A stretch of 64,000 bases of DNA from Anabaena lutea FACHB-196 (GTDB lineage: Bacteria; Cyanobacteriota; Cyanobacteriia; Cyanobacteriales; Nostocaceae), in contig NZ_JACJST010000008.1 of NCBI RefSeq assembly GCF_014698305.1, forward strand, positions 62,001 to 126,000, written 5' to 3'. A program made the translations under genes and the position numbers. Every line of letters starts with the position of its first letter. Within the stretch, counting starts at the first letter, position 1. Below, in pieces: positions 23,562-32,619 of this stretch. The notes below the pieces were generated by a model. It was not told the origin of the DNA. It saw only the letters and a program-made list of their open reading frames with translations, and did not search any database.

Positions 23562-23708
23562 AATGCTTTGTTAGAAGCTTGGGAGAAAGGTAAAAATGCC
23601 ATTGAAGAACGGATACAGATTATTGACGAACACTTTGCACAGCACCTCGTTGACGTGCATCATCCTTACCTCAATCCTGCTTCTGAAGATATATATCAAC
23701 CTCTATAG
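23562..23708 (+). pseudogene. Displaced 3' end of HopA1-like gene (right attachment copy)
   Basis: These 147 bp are the original end of the interrupted gene, encoding NALLEAWEKGKNAIEERI through YQPL and its own stop TAG at 23706. The first 141 bp repeat 9846-9986 with one mismatch. No start or promoter remains in front of it. The upstream 35 bp may hold a faint in-frame continuation (TIVAD), so the exact crossover is uncertain. Confidence 0.9.
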
Positions 23709-23932
23709 CACTGGGAACTAGTACAATACGGCGTAAATAAACCAACTATTCCAAATCTCTAAAAAGCTCATACTGTATTCATTTTGACTTTCGATTTCCG
23801 CCCTGCGGTACTAGCCTCAAATCTAGTAACAATAAAAATTATGCTAATTTATACAGTTAATATTGCTCATCTAAGTAATTTTTCAGTTTGCAAGTTTTGT
23901 GTTAATGTTAAGGATATTACTAAAAAATTTAT

Positions 23933-24664
23933 ATGCCGCAGCCATCTACTCCTGATGTAGAGTTACCAATTTATATCTCTGCTAAAAAAATTACACAACT
24001 TTTAATTATTATAATTTTATGTCTTACCCTAACAGGCGTTATAAGTGCTTATTTCTGGATTGCCGAGTTTCCATTTCCAAGCTCAAAATGGTTTCACGAT
24101 CTCTTTAGCCTGGATGCAGAGTTAAATATCCCGGCTTGGTATTCATCGTTTATATTATTATTTTGTTCGGGATTATTAGCAGTAATTTCTTCAATTAAAA
24201 AGACAGATAGGTATTTTATTTATTGGAAAAATCTATCTTTAATATTTCTTTTTTTCAGCCTCGATGAAGCCTTTAGTTTCCACGAAATTTTGATTATTCC
24301 CTCCCTAAGAGAACAATTTAATTTAAGCCCAATATTTTTTCACACCTGGGTTATATTTGGGATTCCTGCGGTTATATTTTTTCTATTTAAATATTTCCAA
24401 TTTTTCCTAGATTTACCTAAGAAAACTCAATATTCATTCCTTTTTGCTGCAATTTTTTATGTAAGCGGATCTCTGGGTATGGAAATGGTAAATGGGCTTT
24501 TAAGAGAATATTTTGGTCGGCGTGACATAATAACAACAATCGGCATAGTGATTGAAGAATTGTTGGAAATGATAGGAATTGTAACTTTTATCTATGCACT
24601 GCTAGCTTACTGTAGCAGTTTAAAAGAAATTATTAATCTAAAAATTTATATATCTGAAAAGTAG
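23933..24664 (+). CDS. Polytopic membrane protein of unknown function
   Basis: A 243-aa protein with about six hydrophobic segments. Acidic and His residues lie in or near membrane segments (FSLDEAFSFHE, GSLGMEMVNG, IEELLEMIG), recalling families with membrane-embedded metal sites. I cannot name a family. Before the element integrated, this gene lay about 230 bp downstream of the HopA1-like gene on the same strand, so it may have belonged to that unit. Confidence 0.65.
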   Translation: MPQPSTPDVELPIYISAKKITQLLIIIILCLTLTGVISAYFWIAEFPFPSSKWFHDLFSLDAELNIPAWYSSFILLFCSGLLAVISSIKKTDRYFIYWKNLSLIFLFFSLDEAFSFHEILIIPSLREQFNLSPIFFHTWVIFGIPAVIFFLFKYFQFFLDLPKKTQYSFLFAAIFYVSGSLGMEMVNGLLREYFGRRDIITTIGIVIEELLEMIGIVTFIYALLAYCSSLKEIINLKIYISEK

Positions 24665-24810
24665 GTTCAACCCCAGGGCGAACGCATCTACTCATGCATC
24701 ATTTCTACAATGTGGTCTATTTCAATAAAATTTGCTGTAAGTAAAGTACAATAAATTCTTATAGGAGGTATTTTGCCTGCTATTTGTTTTGATTTGGGAA
24801 TCTTGATATT

Positions 24811-25260
24811 ATGATTTTCAATTATCACCGGGTTGTGCGTTTTCAAGATACTGATGCAGCTGGAGTAGTTTATTTTGCAAATGTTTTGGGAATTTGCCAT
24901 GAAGCTTATGAGGAATCACTAATAGCTATCGGTATTAATTTGAAAACTTTTTTCACAAATCTATCTGTAGCTTTTCCGATTGTACATACTAATGTAGATT
25001 TTTTTCGCCCCATGTATTGTGGTGACAAGCTAGTGATTAGATTATTATCCCAACAAATAGGTGTGAATAAGTTTGAAATCACCTATGAAATTACGGTGGA
25101 TGAGGTAATAGTTGCTAAAGCTATGACTCGTCATGTTTGTATTGATGTCAATAGCAGAATGAAGCAAGAGTTACCTGATTATATCAGCAATTGGTTGGAA
25201 ACTCATCGTAAAGACTCAGAGGGGGCTGAGAGAAGAAAGTTGCGGGAGGGAATTGTATAA
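24811..25260 (+). CDS. 1,4-dihydroxy-2-naphthoyl-CoA hydrolase
   Basis: A 149-aa hotdog-fold thioesterase. The start [18 protein letters not shown] is the signature of the cyanobacterial DHNA-CoA thioesterase (Slr0204 type), with an Asp expected in catalysis. It releases DHNA from its CoA ester before prenylation in phylloquinone synthesis. The location beside menE, menC and menA supports this. The gene is convergent with menE, 13 bp apart. Confidence 0.85.
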   Translation: MIFNYHRVVRFQDTDAAGVVYFANVLGICHEAYEESLIAIGINLKTFFTNLSVAFPIVHTNVDFFRPMYCGDKLVIRLLSQQIGVNKFEITYEITVDEVIVAKAMTRHVCIDVNSRMKQELPDYISNWLETHRKDSEGAERRKLREGIV

Positions 25261-25273
25261 GTTCTAATTATAA

Positions 25274-26620
25274 TTACTTGGTTTTCAGAAAATTCTCAGC
25301 AATTTCTTGAACCTGTTGACGGTTTATTTTACCTTGGGCATTTCGGGGTAAGTTTGGTAGGGAAATCCAATATTTAGGAATTTTGAAGTTACTAATTAGA
25401 CTTTTGAGTTGGTTTTGAATTTCAAAGGTAGAAGTATTTGAGTTTTTGGGTATATAAATTGCTGTTAGCGCTTGTCCCCAATATTTATCAGGTATGCCAA
25501 TTACACAAACATCAATAATTAGGTTAGTTTTTCTAATTGCTATTTCAATTTCTGCTGGGTAAATGTTTTCACCACCTGTAATGATTTTGTCGCTACTACG
25601 TCCGCTAATATGTAAATAGCCTTCTTCATCTAAAAAACCAATATCATCTACAGAAAAATCATCTTGATTTTTCCAAAGTTGTGGATAGTAACCTAAAGCC
25701 AGGGATTTCGCTTGAATATTGATATTTCCTGTAAGATGATGAATTGTGATTTGGGCATGGGGTAAAATTTTTCCACTACTCATTTTACCTTTGAGAAATT
25801 CATCTGGTTTAAGAGTGGCAATTTGAGAAGCGGTTTCTGTCATTCCATAGGTAGGTGCTAGACGAATATTATGAAATCGCGCTTTTTCTAACAATTCCTC
25901 CCATGCTGGCGCACCTCCTAAAAGTACTGTTTCAAATTGAGATAACCATTGAGTTAATTGGGGATTTTCTAACAAGCGTTGTAATTGTGTGGGTACTAAA
26001 GATATAAAATAATCTAAATAATTAAGATTATATTTTTGTCGAAATTCTATTTCTTTAAATGTGCTAATAACTAAGTTGCCACCAGTGAGAAAACTTCGCA
26101 TAAATTGCATTAACCCACTAACATGATATAATGGTAATACACAAAAAGAATTAACGGTTTTTAGGTGAAAATATGCTGTAAATCCTTGTACAGAAGCCGT
26201 TAATGTTTCCCAAGTGTGAATAGCAAATTTAATCTTTCCCGATGAACCACCAGTAGGAATCATAATGGAATCGGTAATTGGTAATGGATAATGGGTGATT
26301 GGTGATTGTACACAATGATTAGCCACTCCCCAAACTATATCTGGTTGGACTAAATTAAAAACTTGTTGCCATTCATCTTTTCCCCAATCAGGGTTACAGA
26401 GAAAAACTGAACATTTGGCTGCACAAGCAGCGATAAAGCCTGCTAAAAATCGCACTGGTTCCCGTTCAGCTAAAATAATTTTTGGTGGTGTTTTCTTTAT
26501 CGATAATTGAGTTAATTCTAAATATAATTCATTTGCTATTTGCTGAAATTCTTGGCTATCATAACCAATTAGCCAATCATGATTTTCTATTTTCTGTAAA
26601 TAGTCTAAAGGTTTTTCCAT
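25274..26620 (-). CDS. menE: 2-succinylbenzoate-CoA ligase (MenE)
   Basis: A 448-aa ANL-superfamily adenylate-forming enzyme. The phosphate-binding loop is IPTGGSSGKIKFA (about residue 121). TYGMTETASQ is the core motif, and SDKIITGGENIYPAEIE is the hinge region. It activates o-succinylbenzoate with ATP and CoA in phylloquinone synthesis. ATG 26620 overlaps the menC end by 16 bp, so translation is probably coupled in a menA-menC-menE operon. Confidence 0.92.
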   Translation of the reverse strand: MEKPLDYLQKIENHDWLIGYDSQEFQQIANELYLELTQLSIKKTPPKIILAEREPVRFLAGFIAACAAKCSVFLCNPDWGKDEWQQVFNLVQPDIVWGVANHCVQSPITHYPLPITDSIMIPTGGSSGKIKFAIHTWETLTASVQGFTAYFHLKTVNSFCVLPLYHVSGLMQFMRSFLTGGNLVISTFKEIEFRQKYNLNYLDYFISLVPTQLQRLLENPQLTQWLSQFETVLLGGAPAWEELLEKARFHNIRLAPTYGMTETASQIATLKPDEFLKGKMSSGKILPHAQITIHHLTGNINIQAKSLALGYYPQLWKNQDDFSVDDIGFLDEEGYLHISGRSSDKIITGGENIYPAEIEIAIRKTNLIIDVCVIGIPDKYWGQALTAIYIPKNSNTSTFEIQNQLKSLISNFKIPKYWISLPNLPRNAQGKINRQQVQEIAENFLKTK

Positions 26621-27564
26621 AGACTTTGAGGAAAGGTTGAATCTGGTTGTTTAAAAAAGTGGTTAATACCAAAACCAACAGCACGATTATTTAGAGATAA
26701 TTCTACTGCTAATTGCAGTGCGGCTTGTCTAGCAATTGGGGTTTCAAATACAGATGAAAATACGGCATCAATATTATATTGTTGGCAAAATTTTCTCAAC
26801 CGAGATGGTGAACCGGCTATTCCTGGTTTAATCACAAAAATTCCTCGCCAACCTTGTTGATAATAGTGTTCGAGTTGTTGTAAGGTGGCGACAGATTCAT
26901 CTAAAGCAATTGCTGTAAAATATGAATTACTCAATTCTAATACTTCTGCAAATTGATTCACAGCTAAAGGTTGTTCGATAAATTCTATTTTTGGTTGTAA
27001 ATTATCGCAAGTTTGTAGCCATAATGTTGCTTCTTGGTAGTTGAGTCCACCATTAGCATCTAAACGTAGTTTTGCCGAATCGGGTAAGTTTTTAATTAGT
27101 AAATTAAAGATTTCTAATTCTTTAGTTATCTTATCTACGGCAATTTTCCATTTAAATGTTTTATATCCCTGTTCCCATAAACTCTGCCATTGATTTAAAG
27201 CAGCTTCTCCTGCTGGTAATAAACCACTATAGGTGATATTTAGAGGATTTATAAATTCAGATTTATCACCTAATTTTGATAAGGCTGATTCAAAAGCAAA
27301 TTGACAAGCTGGTAAGTTATCAGGAATCGCCAAAATCATCTCTGATGTAATTTCTTTTGGTAGCTGGTGACAAAAATCTAAAGCTTGTTCAATGGTTTCA
27401 GAACCAAACCAACTGATAGGAGAAATTTCTCCCCAACTAACTTTACCTGTAACATCAATCAGACGGATAATTATGCTTTCGCGGATTTCCCAAATTCCAT
27501 GATTTGTCACAACAGGACGAGTGAAGTTGTGATTAATCCGACGAAAGGAAAATTGATATTTCAT
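26605..27564 (-). CDS. menC: o-Succinylbenzoate synthase (MenC)
   Basis: A 319-aa enolase-superfamily enzyme that dehydrates SHCHC to o-succinylbenzoate. The catalytic Lys region is FKWKIAVDK, with metal ligands in LRLDANGG, EFIEQPL and IALDES, and the second Lys is in IFVIKPG. I choose ATG 27564 (MKYQFSF), which shares one base with the menA stop (TAATG). An upstream in-frame start would overlap menA by 37 bp. Confidence 0.92.
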   Translation of the reverse strand: MKYQFSFRRINHNFTRPVVTNHGIWEIRESIIIRLIDVTGKVSWGEISPISWFGSETIEQALDFCHQLPKEITSEMILAIPDNLPACQFAFESALSKLGDKSEFINPLNITYSGLLPAGEAALNQWQSLWEQGYKTFKWKIAVDKITKELEIFNLLIKNLPDSAKLRLDANGGLNYQEATLWLQTCDNLQPKIEFIEQPLAVNQFAEVLELSNSYFTAIALDESVATLQQLEHYYQQGWRGIFVIKPGIAGSPSRLRKFCQQYNIDAVFSSVFETPIARQAALQLAVELSLNNRAVGFGINHFFKQPDSTFPQSLWKNL

Positions 27565-28463
27565 TACCCCAGCACAAATCCTACACCTAACAGCAAACAA
27601 CTCCAGAAATGCACAGCGACAGCGATGAATTTACAGTTACTCACTTTGTCTGGTTGGTTGTGATTTTCTAAAACGTGGCGACATAATTTGAATGCAAAGG
27701 GTAAACTTACCCAACTTAACAACGTCCAAACTGGAAAAATTCCTAATAAAACGAATAAAAGATTAAAGGGATAGATACTAGCAGTGAACCAGACTAAGAC
27801 TTTAGCACCTGTTTGAGTACCTAAGCGAACAATAGGAGATCGCTTTCCAGCCGCTATGTCATCTTTCACTTGGTGGAAGTGTGAGCAAAATAGAACTAAA
27901 CTAGTAACAATGCCAACAATCACCGAAGCTGCTAAATTAGTGATTGACCAAGTTTGAGTTTGACTGTAGTATGCTGCTGATGTTCCCAAGGGGCCAAAGG
28001 CGAAAAAGCAGAGAATTTCCCCCAAACCCTGATATCCTAGACGAAAGGGAGGTCCCTGGTACATATAGCCCAAGCCGCAGCATAGCAAAATGATACCAAT
28101 TACAGTTGGGTCTTGTTGTAGAAGTGCGATCGCTATTATCCCCAGCAAACCCGAACCTAAACATATATTTCCTAGCCAAAACATTAACTGCTTGTTACCA
28201 GTCAAATTTACAAGGGAGTGATGTTTATTCTTATCAATACCTGTTTCTGCATCAAAAACATCATTACTGATATTTTCCCAAGCCAGAATTAAAATTGCCG
28301 CAGCAATAAATATTGAAAATATTGTGGGATTAAGAATCTTTGTTTCCGCAAATGCTACTGCTGAACCTACCCATATAGGCATAATAGCAACACTGTACAT
28401 CGGCGGTTTGATTGCCGCCAGCCATAATTTATTTTTGGGTATAGAAATCTGATTTTGAGTCAT
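27564..28463 (-). CDS. menA: 1,4-dihydroxy-2-naphthoate prenyl/phytyltransferase (MenA)
   Basis: A 299-aa UbiA-family membrane enzyme with about eight hydrophobic helices. The first Asp-rich motif is NDVFDAETGID and the second region is KDDIAAGKRSP. In cyanobacteria it attaches the phytyl chain to DHNA. It is the first gene of the menA-menC-menE operon and is divergent from menF, with a 299-bp shared promoter region. Confidence 0.93.
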   Translation of the reverse strand: MTQNQISIPKNKLWLAAIKPPMYSVAIMPIWVGSAVAFAETKILNPTIFSIFIAAAILILAWENISNDVFDAETGIDKNKHHSLVNLTGNKQLMFWLGNICLGSGLLGIIAIALLQQDPTVIGIILLCCGLGYMYQGPPFRLGYQGLGEILCFFAFGPLGTSAAYYSQTQTWSITNLAASVIVGIVTSLVLFCSHFHQVKDDIAAGKRSPIVRLGTQTGAKVLVWFTASIYPFNLLFVLLGIFPVWTLLSWVSLPFAFKLCRHVLENHNQPDKVSNCKFIAVAVHFWSCLLLGVGFVLG

Positions 28464-28762
28464 CAGCTGTGATGAGTTAAATTGCTATAAATTTACTGCT
28501 CAGTTTAGATTTTATAATCTTGCGAGACATTTGACGCTGGGAAATTCCCAAAAAATGCTAATTTTGTGATTGCTGGTTAACCTTCAGGTAATAAAACTTA
28601 GCTTTACATTTTGCAGTCAAAAATAGTATCAGTTCTGGGAAATCCCAAAACCCAGCAAGTCAGAGGCTGGTTAATGGTCACTGAATATGCTACCTATAGA
28701 AATACGACCATGACTTATTACGCTTTAGGAAGATAACTTAAAAAAAATTAACTTACACATCC

Positions 28763-30196
28763 ATGACAATTTCACCATGTCGCAGCAGGTTCTTTGTAGA
28801 TTATAAAGATTTGCATCAATTGCTGTTAGCAGTTCAGAAAAAGTGCTGCAAAAATCATCCCCAGCAAATTGTGAGTATTTCTCTAGAGATTGACTTAATT
28901 GATCCTTTAGTTGTTTTAGATAAATTTTCCCAAGCAAACACCTTAAATTTTTACTTTGAAAACAAAAGTAAAGGTGAAGCGATTGCGGCAATTGATGCTA
29001 TAGCAAAATTAGAGATTGGCGGTAAAGAGAGGTTTACTAAAGCTGAGGAATTTATCAGAAATTTTTTAAGAAATGTAATTCATTTTGGCAATAGCCGTCA
29101 ACCCTTTGCCGGAATTCATTCCTTTGCCGGAATTCATTTTTTTTGTTGCTTCAGTTTTTTTGAACAGCATCACCAACCGAATTATCCATTTCCTGCTGCT
29201 ACTATTTTTCTACCACATTTGCAAGTAGCTGTAAAAAATGAATGCTGCACCTTAGTCATAAATAGTATTATTAATTCTGATGTTAATATTCAAACAATAT
29301 TACAAGAAATAAAAAGCAAAATTGAAATTATCCAATCTTTAGAAAATTACTCACTTCATAGTGATATCTTTCCTGTCAACTTACTCAAAAAGAATATTAC
29401 CAATCCCGATAAATTCAAACATTCAGTATTATCAGTTTTGGAAAAAATCCAAGCTAATAATTTAAGGAAAATTGTTTTAGCGGATATTCTCGATGTCAGT
29501 TCAAGCAATGCTTTTAATTTATTCAAGTCATTAAATAATCTCCGGCAACTCCACCCTAATTGTTATGTTTTTTCTACAAGTAACGGCAAAGGACAAAATT
29601 TTATTGGTGCTAGTCCAGAACGCCTAATTAGTATTCAAAATCAACAATTAATTACTGATGCTTTAGCAGGTTCTGCCCCCAGAGGTAAAACTCCTAGAGA
29701 AGATGCAGAAAATGCTAATAAATTAATTAATAGTACTAAAGAAAAACATGAACATAAACTAGTACTAGACTTTATTACACAACGTCTATCACAACTAGGT
29801 TTATTTCCACAAATTCTATCACCACGTCTGCGACAATTATCGAATATTCAGCATTTATGGACACCCATTAGTGCTGTAGTTCCTGCTAATGTCCACCCCT
29901 TAAAAATTGTCGGACAATTACATCCTACACCAGCGGTTGCAGGTGCAGCTAGAGATATTGCTTGTACAGAAATTCGTAATTATGAAAGTTTTGAAAGAGG
30001 TTTATATGCCGCACCTTTGGGTTGGGTAGATGGTTCGGGTAATTGTGAGTTTATTGTAGGGATTCGTTCGGCATTAATTGATGGCAATCGCGCTAGACTT
30101 TATGCAGGTGCTGGTATCGTTGCAGGTTCTAATCCTGAGAAAGAATTTGCTGAAGTACAACTGAAACTGCAAGCATTACTCAAAGCCTTAGTTTAG
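28763..30196 (+). CDS. menF: Isochorismate synthase (MenF)
   Basis: A 477-aa chorismate-utilising enzyme that makes isochorismate, the first step of phylloquinone synthesis. The C-terminal domain shows FIGASPERLISI, DALAGSAPRGKT, a KEKHEHKLVLDFI helix and HPTPAVAGAARDIA, then YAAPLGWVDGSGNCEF. An 18-bp tandem duplication at 29103-29138 gives FAGIHS-FAGIHF near residue 117. The stop codon touches the truncated end of the CRISPR array. Confidence 0.93.
   Translation: MTISPCRSRFFVDYKDLHQLLLAVQKKCCKNHPQQIVSISLEIDLIDPLVVLDKFSQANTLNFYFENKSKGEAIAAIDAIAKLEIGGKERFTKAEEFIRNFLRNVIHFGNSRQPFAGIHSFAGIHFFCCFSFFEQHHQPNYPFPAATIFLPHLQVAVKNECCTLVINSIINSDVNIQTILQEIKSKIEIIQSLENYSLHSDIFPVNLLKKNITNPDKFKHSVLSVLEKIQANNLRKIVLADILDVSSSNAFNLFKSLNNLRQLHPNCYVFSTSNGKGQNFIGASPERLISIQNQQLITDALAGSAPRGKTPREDAENANKLINSTKEKHEHKLVLDFITQRLSQLGLFPQILSPRLRQLSNIQHLWTPISAVVPANVHPLKIVGQLHPTPAVAGAARDIACTEIRNYESFERGLYAAPLGWVDGSGNCEFIVGIRSALIDGNRARLYAGAGIVAGSNPEKEFAEVQLKLQALLKALV
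29103..29138 (+). repeat. 18-bp tandem duplication inside menF
   Basis: CCTTTGCCGGAATTCATT occurs twice in direct succession. It is in frame and adds six residues to the N-terminal half of MenF, away from the active-site motifs. Confidence 0.85.
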
Positions 30197-30511
30197 GGGA
30201 AGTTGGTTTGGAAAGGGGTATGAGTACAAACCTATAGTTCAACGGGTCGAGTTTCCATCCCCTTGCGGGGAAGTTGGTTTGGAAAGACGCGCTGATGAAC
30301 GATGAAGGCGTTAGCCTCAATCAAGTAGTTTCCATCCCCTTGCGGGGAAGTTGGTTTGGAAAGAAATCTAGGGTTACAACTCGGTAACGCAAAAACAGAG
30401 CAGTTTCCATCCCCTTGCGGGGAAGTTGGTTTGGAAAGATAGCTTGATGTATCACCTGCTTGTGGCTGAAGGATTGTTTCCATCCCCTTGCGGGGAAGTT
30501 GGTTTGGAAAG
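30196..30511 (-). CRISPR. CRISPR array, four full and one truncated repeat
   Basis: The 36-bp repeats lie at 30251-30286, 30328-30363, 30403-30438 and 30476-30511. A 20-bp partial repeat is at 30196-30215. The four spacers are 35, 41, 39 and 37 bp. Read on the minus strand, the repeat begins CTTTCCAAACC and ends ATGGAAAC, as usual for cyanobacteria. The truncated copy is then leader-distal, touching the menF stop. An internal CCCC...GGGG palindrome is present. No cas gene is in the window. Confidence 0.93.
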
Positions 30512-30800
30512 AGTTAACTTCTAGAAACCTTACTGAGCAAGAGTTTCAGATACCCAAATCGACACCACTTTTTTTATTGACAAAAAAGCAGTGCTTATTG
30601 ATAAAAAAACTGCCTATTTCAACAGTCGAAACCCTTACTACAAAAGCAATCGACACCAATCAACGAAGTTATGCGGTTTTCAAGGTTCTGACGAGTGGTG
30701 TCGATGACCTCGACACATCTTCTATATGTACAGCAAATAACCATAAATGTCAAGTTTTTTACAGATTACGAGCCACATTTATCGAAATTTTCTAACCAGC
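30512..30800 (-). promoter_or_regulatory. Probable CRISPR leader
   Basis: This AT-rich stretch lies at the leader side of the array. ATCGACACCA occurs at 30558 and 30649 and, inverted, at 30696-30705. Repeated boxes of this kind could be integration-factor or transcription signals. No coding frame is convincing. Confidence 0.55.
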
Positions 30801-31146
30801 GAATTACATCAGCTTGACTAGAAAAATCTAAAATTGCTTCTGCTTATACCAATTCTATGTGAGGCTGCACAGAATCCTTAAATCCATAGATTGAACCATC
30901 CTTATCTGTGTTTATCTGCGTTCATCTGCGGTCGATTATTCTTGATATTGTATTCTATGCAGCTTCATATTACAGCAGAATTCAGGAGTCAAAAGTCAGG
31001 AGTCAGGAGTAAAACTGGCTTGGTGTCTAGGTTTCAATTTTGATTCTGTACCTCATTGATCTGCAATCTGCTGTAATTTGGTATTAAGGCGAAAAGTTTT
31101 TGTAAGGGGCATAAATCCCCGTTACAAAAACGGACTCCTGCCTTCG
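30801..31146. other. Intergenic region with dispersed short repeats
   Basis: It contains a TATCTGCGTTCATCTGCGG-type stretch, a CAGGAGT run near 30985-31010 and a strong inverted repeat at 31096-31131. All resemble dispersed cyanobacterial intergenic repeats. No gene seen. Confidence 0.6.
31096..31131. repeat. Inverted repeat, possible proA terminator
   Basis: GTTTTTGTAAGGGG pairs with CCCCGTTACAAAAAC around a 7-base loop. It lies 15 bp after the proA stop on the minus strand. It could terminate proA or be a mobile miniature repeat. Confidence 0.6.
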
Positions 31147-32454
31147 TTAATCCAAATCTCGATGTGTAAATGATTTAGCATTTGCACCCGTGTAACTAGA
31201 TACAATATGACCATCACCACTCATTTGATATTTATAAGTTATCAAACCTTCTAAACCAACTGGGCCGCGAGGTGGCATTTGTTGGGTACTAATTCCCACT
31301 TCTGCACCAAAACCATAACGAAAACCATCAGCGAAACGAGTTGAACAATTGTGATAAACTCCAGCTGCATTGACTAAAGCTTGGAATGTTTCCGCAGCTT
31401 TTAAGTCTTCAGTAATAATGGCTTCTGTGTGACGAGAACCATATTCGCTAATGTGAGTTATTGCCTCTTCTAAAGAATCAACAATTTTAATGGATAAAAT
31501 TAAATCGCTGTATTCTGTTTTCCAGTCGGTTTCTGTTGCAGCCGCAATATTATCTAAAATTTGTAAAGTGCGTTGATCACCTCTTAATTCAACATTCTCT
31601 GTTTGTAAAGCTGCGGCAACTTTGGGGAGGAAGTCGGCAGCAATGCTGCTATGAACTAATAAAGTTTCAATCGCATTACAACCTGATGGATATTGGGTTT
31701 TGGCATCAACAGTAATATGGATAGCTTTAGCAATATCAGCCATTTTATCTACATAAAGATGACAAATTCCATCAGCATGGCCTAATACTGGAATTCGCGT
31801 ATTTTCCTGTACAAATCGGACAAGAGAATTAGAACCTCTGGGAATAATTAAATCTACATATTTATCTAAATGTAAAAGTTCTAAAATTTCTTCTCTGGTG
31901 GTTAGCAACTGCACGGCATCGGGGTTAACAGCAGTATGAGATAAACCTTGTTTAATGGCTTTCACTATGGCTTCACAAGAACGTAAAGCTTCTTTACCAC
32001 CTTTAAGAATTACACCATTACCGGATTTTATTGCTAAAGAAACAATTTGAATTGCTGCTTCGGGACGGGCTTCAAAAATGATTCCTAAAACGCCCAAAGG
32101 ACAAGTAATGCGTTTGAGAATTAAGCCTGTGTCAATTTCGCGGTGAATTTGCACTTTACCCACAGGGTCTGCTAATTTACCCACATCTCGCACTCCAGCG
32201 ATCGCATCTCTTAACTTATGTTCATCTAACTGCAACCGTTTATAAAGGGGTTTAGCGATTCCTGCGGTTGTCGCTGCTTGACAATCAGCCAGATTTGCTT
32301 GGAGAATATCATCTTTAGCTGATTCTAAAGCCAGAGCGATCGCTTCAATAGCATGATTTTTGTCCTCAGTCGAAAGAACTCCCAGCTTACTAGCAGCTTG
32401 ACGGGTTTTTTGAGCAATCTGAATTAAAGAATAAACAACTGCTACAGTGGTCAT
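31147..32454 (-). CDS. proA: Gamma-glutamyl phosphate reductase
   Basis: A 435-aa aldehyde-dehydrogenase-fold enzyme that reduces gamma-glutamyl phosphate to glutamate semialdehyde with NADPH in proline synthesis. The catalytic Cys lies in [12 protein letters not shown]. Other family stretches are [16 protein letters not shown] and [20 protein letters not shown]. Length is normal. It stands alone, with about 165 bp to mazG. Confidence 0.95.
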   Translation of the reverse strand: MTTVAVVYSLIQIAQKTRQAASKLGVLSTEDKNHAIEAIALALESAKDDILQANLADCQAATTAGIAKPLYKRLQLDEHKLRDAIAGVRDVGKLADPVGKVQIHREIDTGLILKRITCPLGVLGIIFEARPEAAIQIVSLAIKSGNGVILKGGKEALRSCEAIVKAIKQGLSHTAVNPDAVQLLTTREEILELLHLDKYVDLIIPRGSNSLVRFVQENTRIPVLGHADGICHLYVDKMADIAKAIHITVDAKTQYPSGCNAIETLLVHSSIAADFLPKVAAALQTENVELRGDQRTLQILDNIAAATETDWKTEYSDLILSIKIVDSLEEAITHISEYGSRHTEAIITEDLKAAETFQALVNAAGVYHNCSTRFADGFRYGFGAEVGISTQQMPPRGPVGLEGLITYKYQMSGDGHIVSSYTGANAKSFTHRDLD

Positions 32455-32619
32455 GGTAAAAATAAATTTACTTACAGTAGTAGTCTACAGCACTAAAACC
32501 TTATTGTACTTCATTCACCTGAAATCCGCTGTATGATAGCAGTGTATCAAGTTTACCGAAGACGGGTTGATCAAAATTGATGATTTGGAGTTAATTTCCT
32601 TTTCCCCTATTCACAATAT

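Larger units (their letters stand above)
9846..23702. mobile_element. Integrated element bounded by 141-bp gene-end duplication
   Basis: A 13.7-kb element lies between duplicated copies of the HopA1-like gene end. It encodes a tyrosine recombinase beside the left boundary, a run of tiny genes, a ribbon-helix-helix regulator, a KGK-domain protein, a large replication protein and a nine-gene leftward operon with coiled-coil and collagen-like products. No portal, terminase, capsid, relaxase or type IV secretion gene was recognised. It could be a satellite, a phage relative or a new integrative plasmid-like element. The boundaries are certain to within the repeat; the type is open. Confidence 0.9.

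Noticed and set aside
27564-27600. Longer menC start at 27600
   Set aside because: ATG 27564 shares a base with the menA stop and begins with the family-like MKYQFSF; the extra 12 residues look unlike MenC.
30232-30483. 83-aa minus-strand frame over the CRISPR array
   Set aside because: It merely translates repeats and spacers.
30196-30511. Spacers targeting the integrated element in this window
   Set aside because: By eye none of the four spacers matches the element or other parts of the window; a proper search was not possible.
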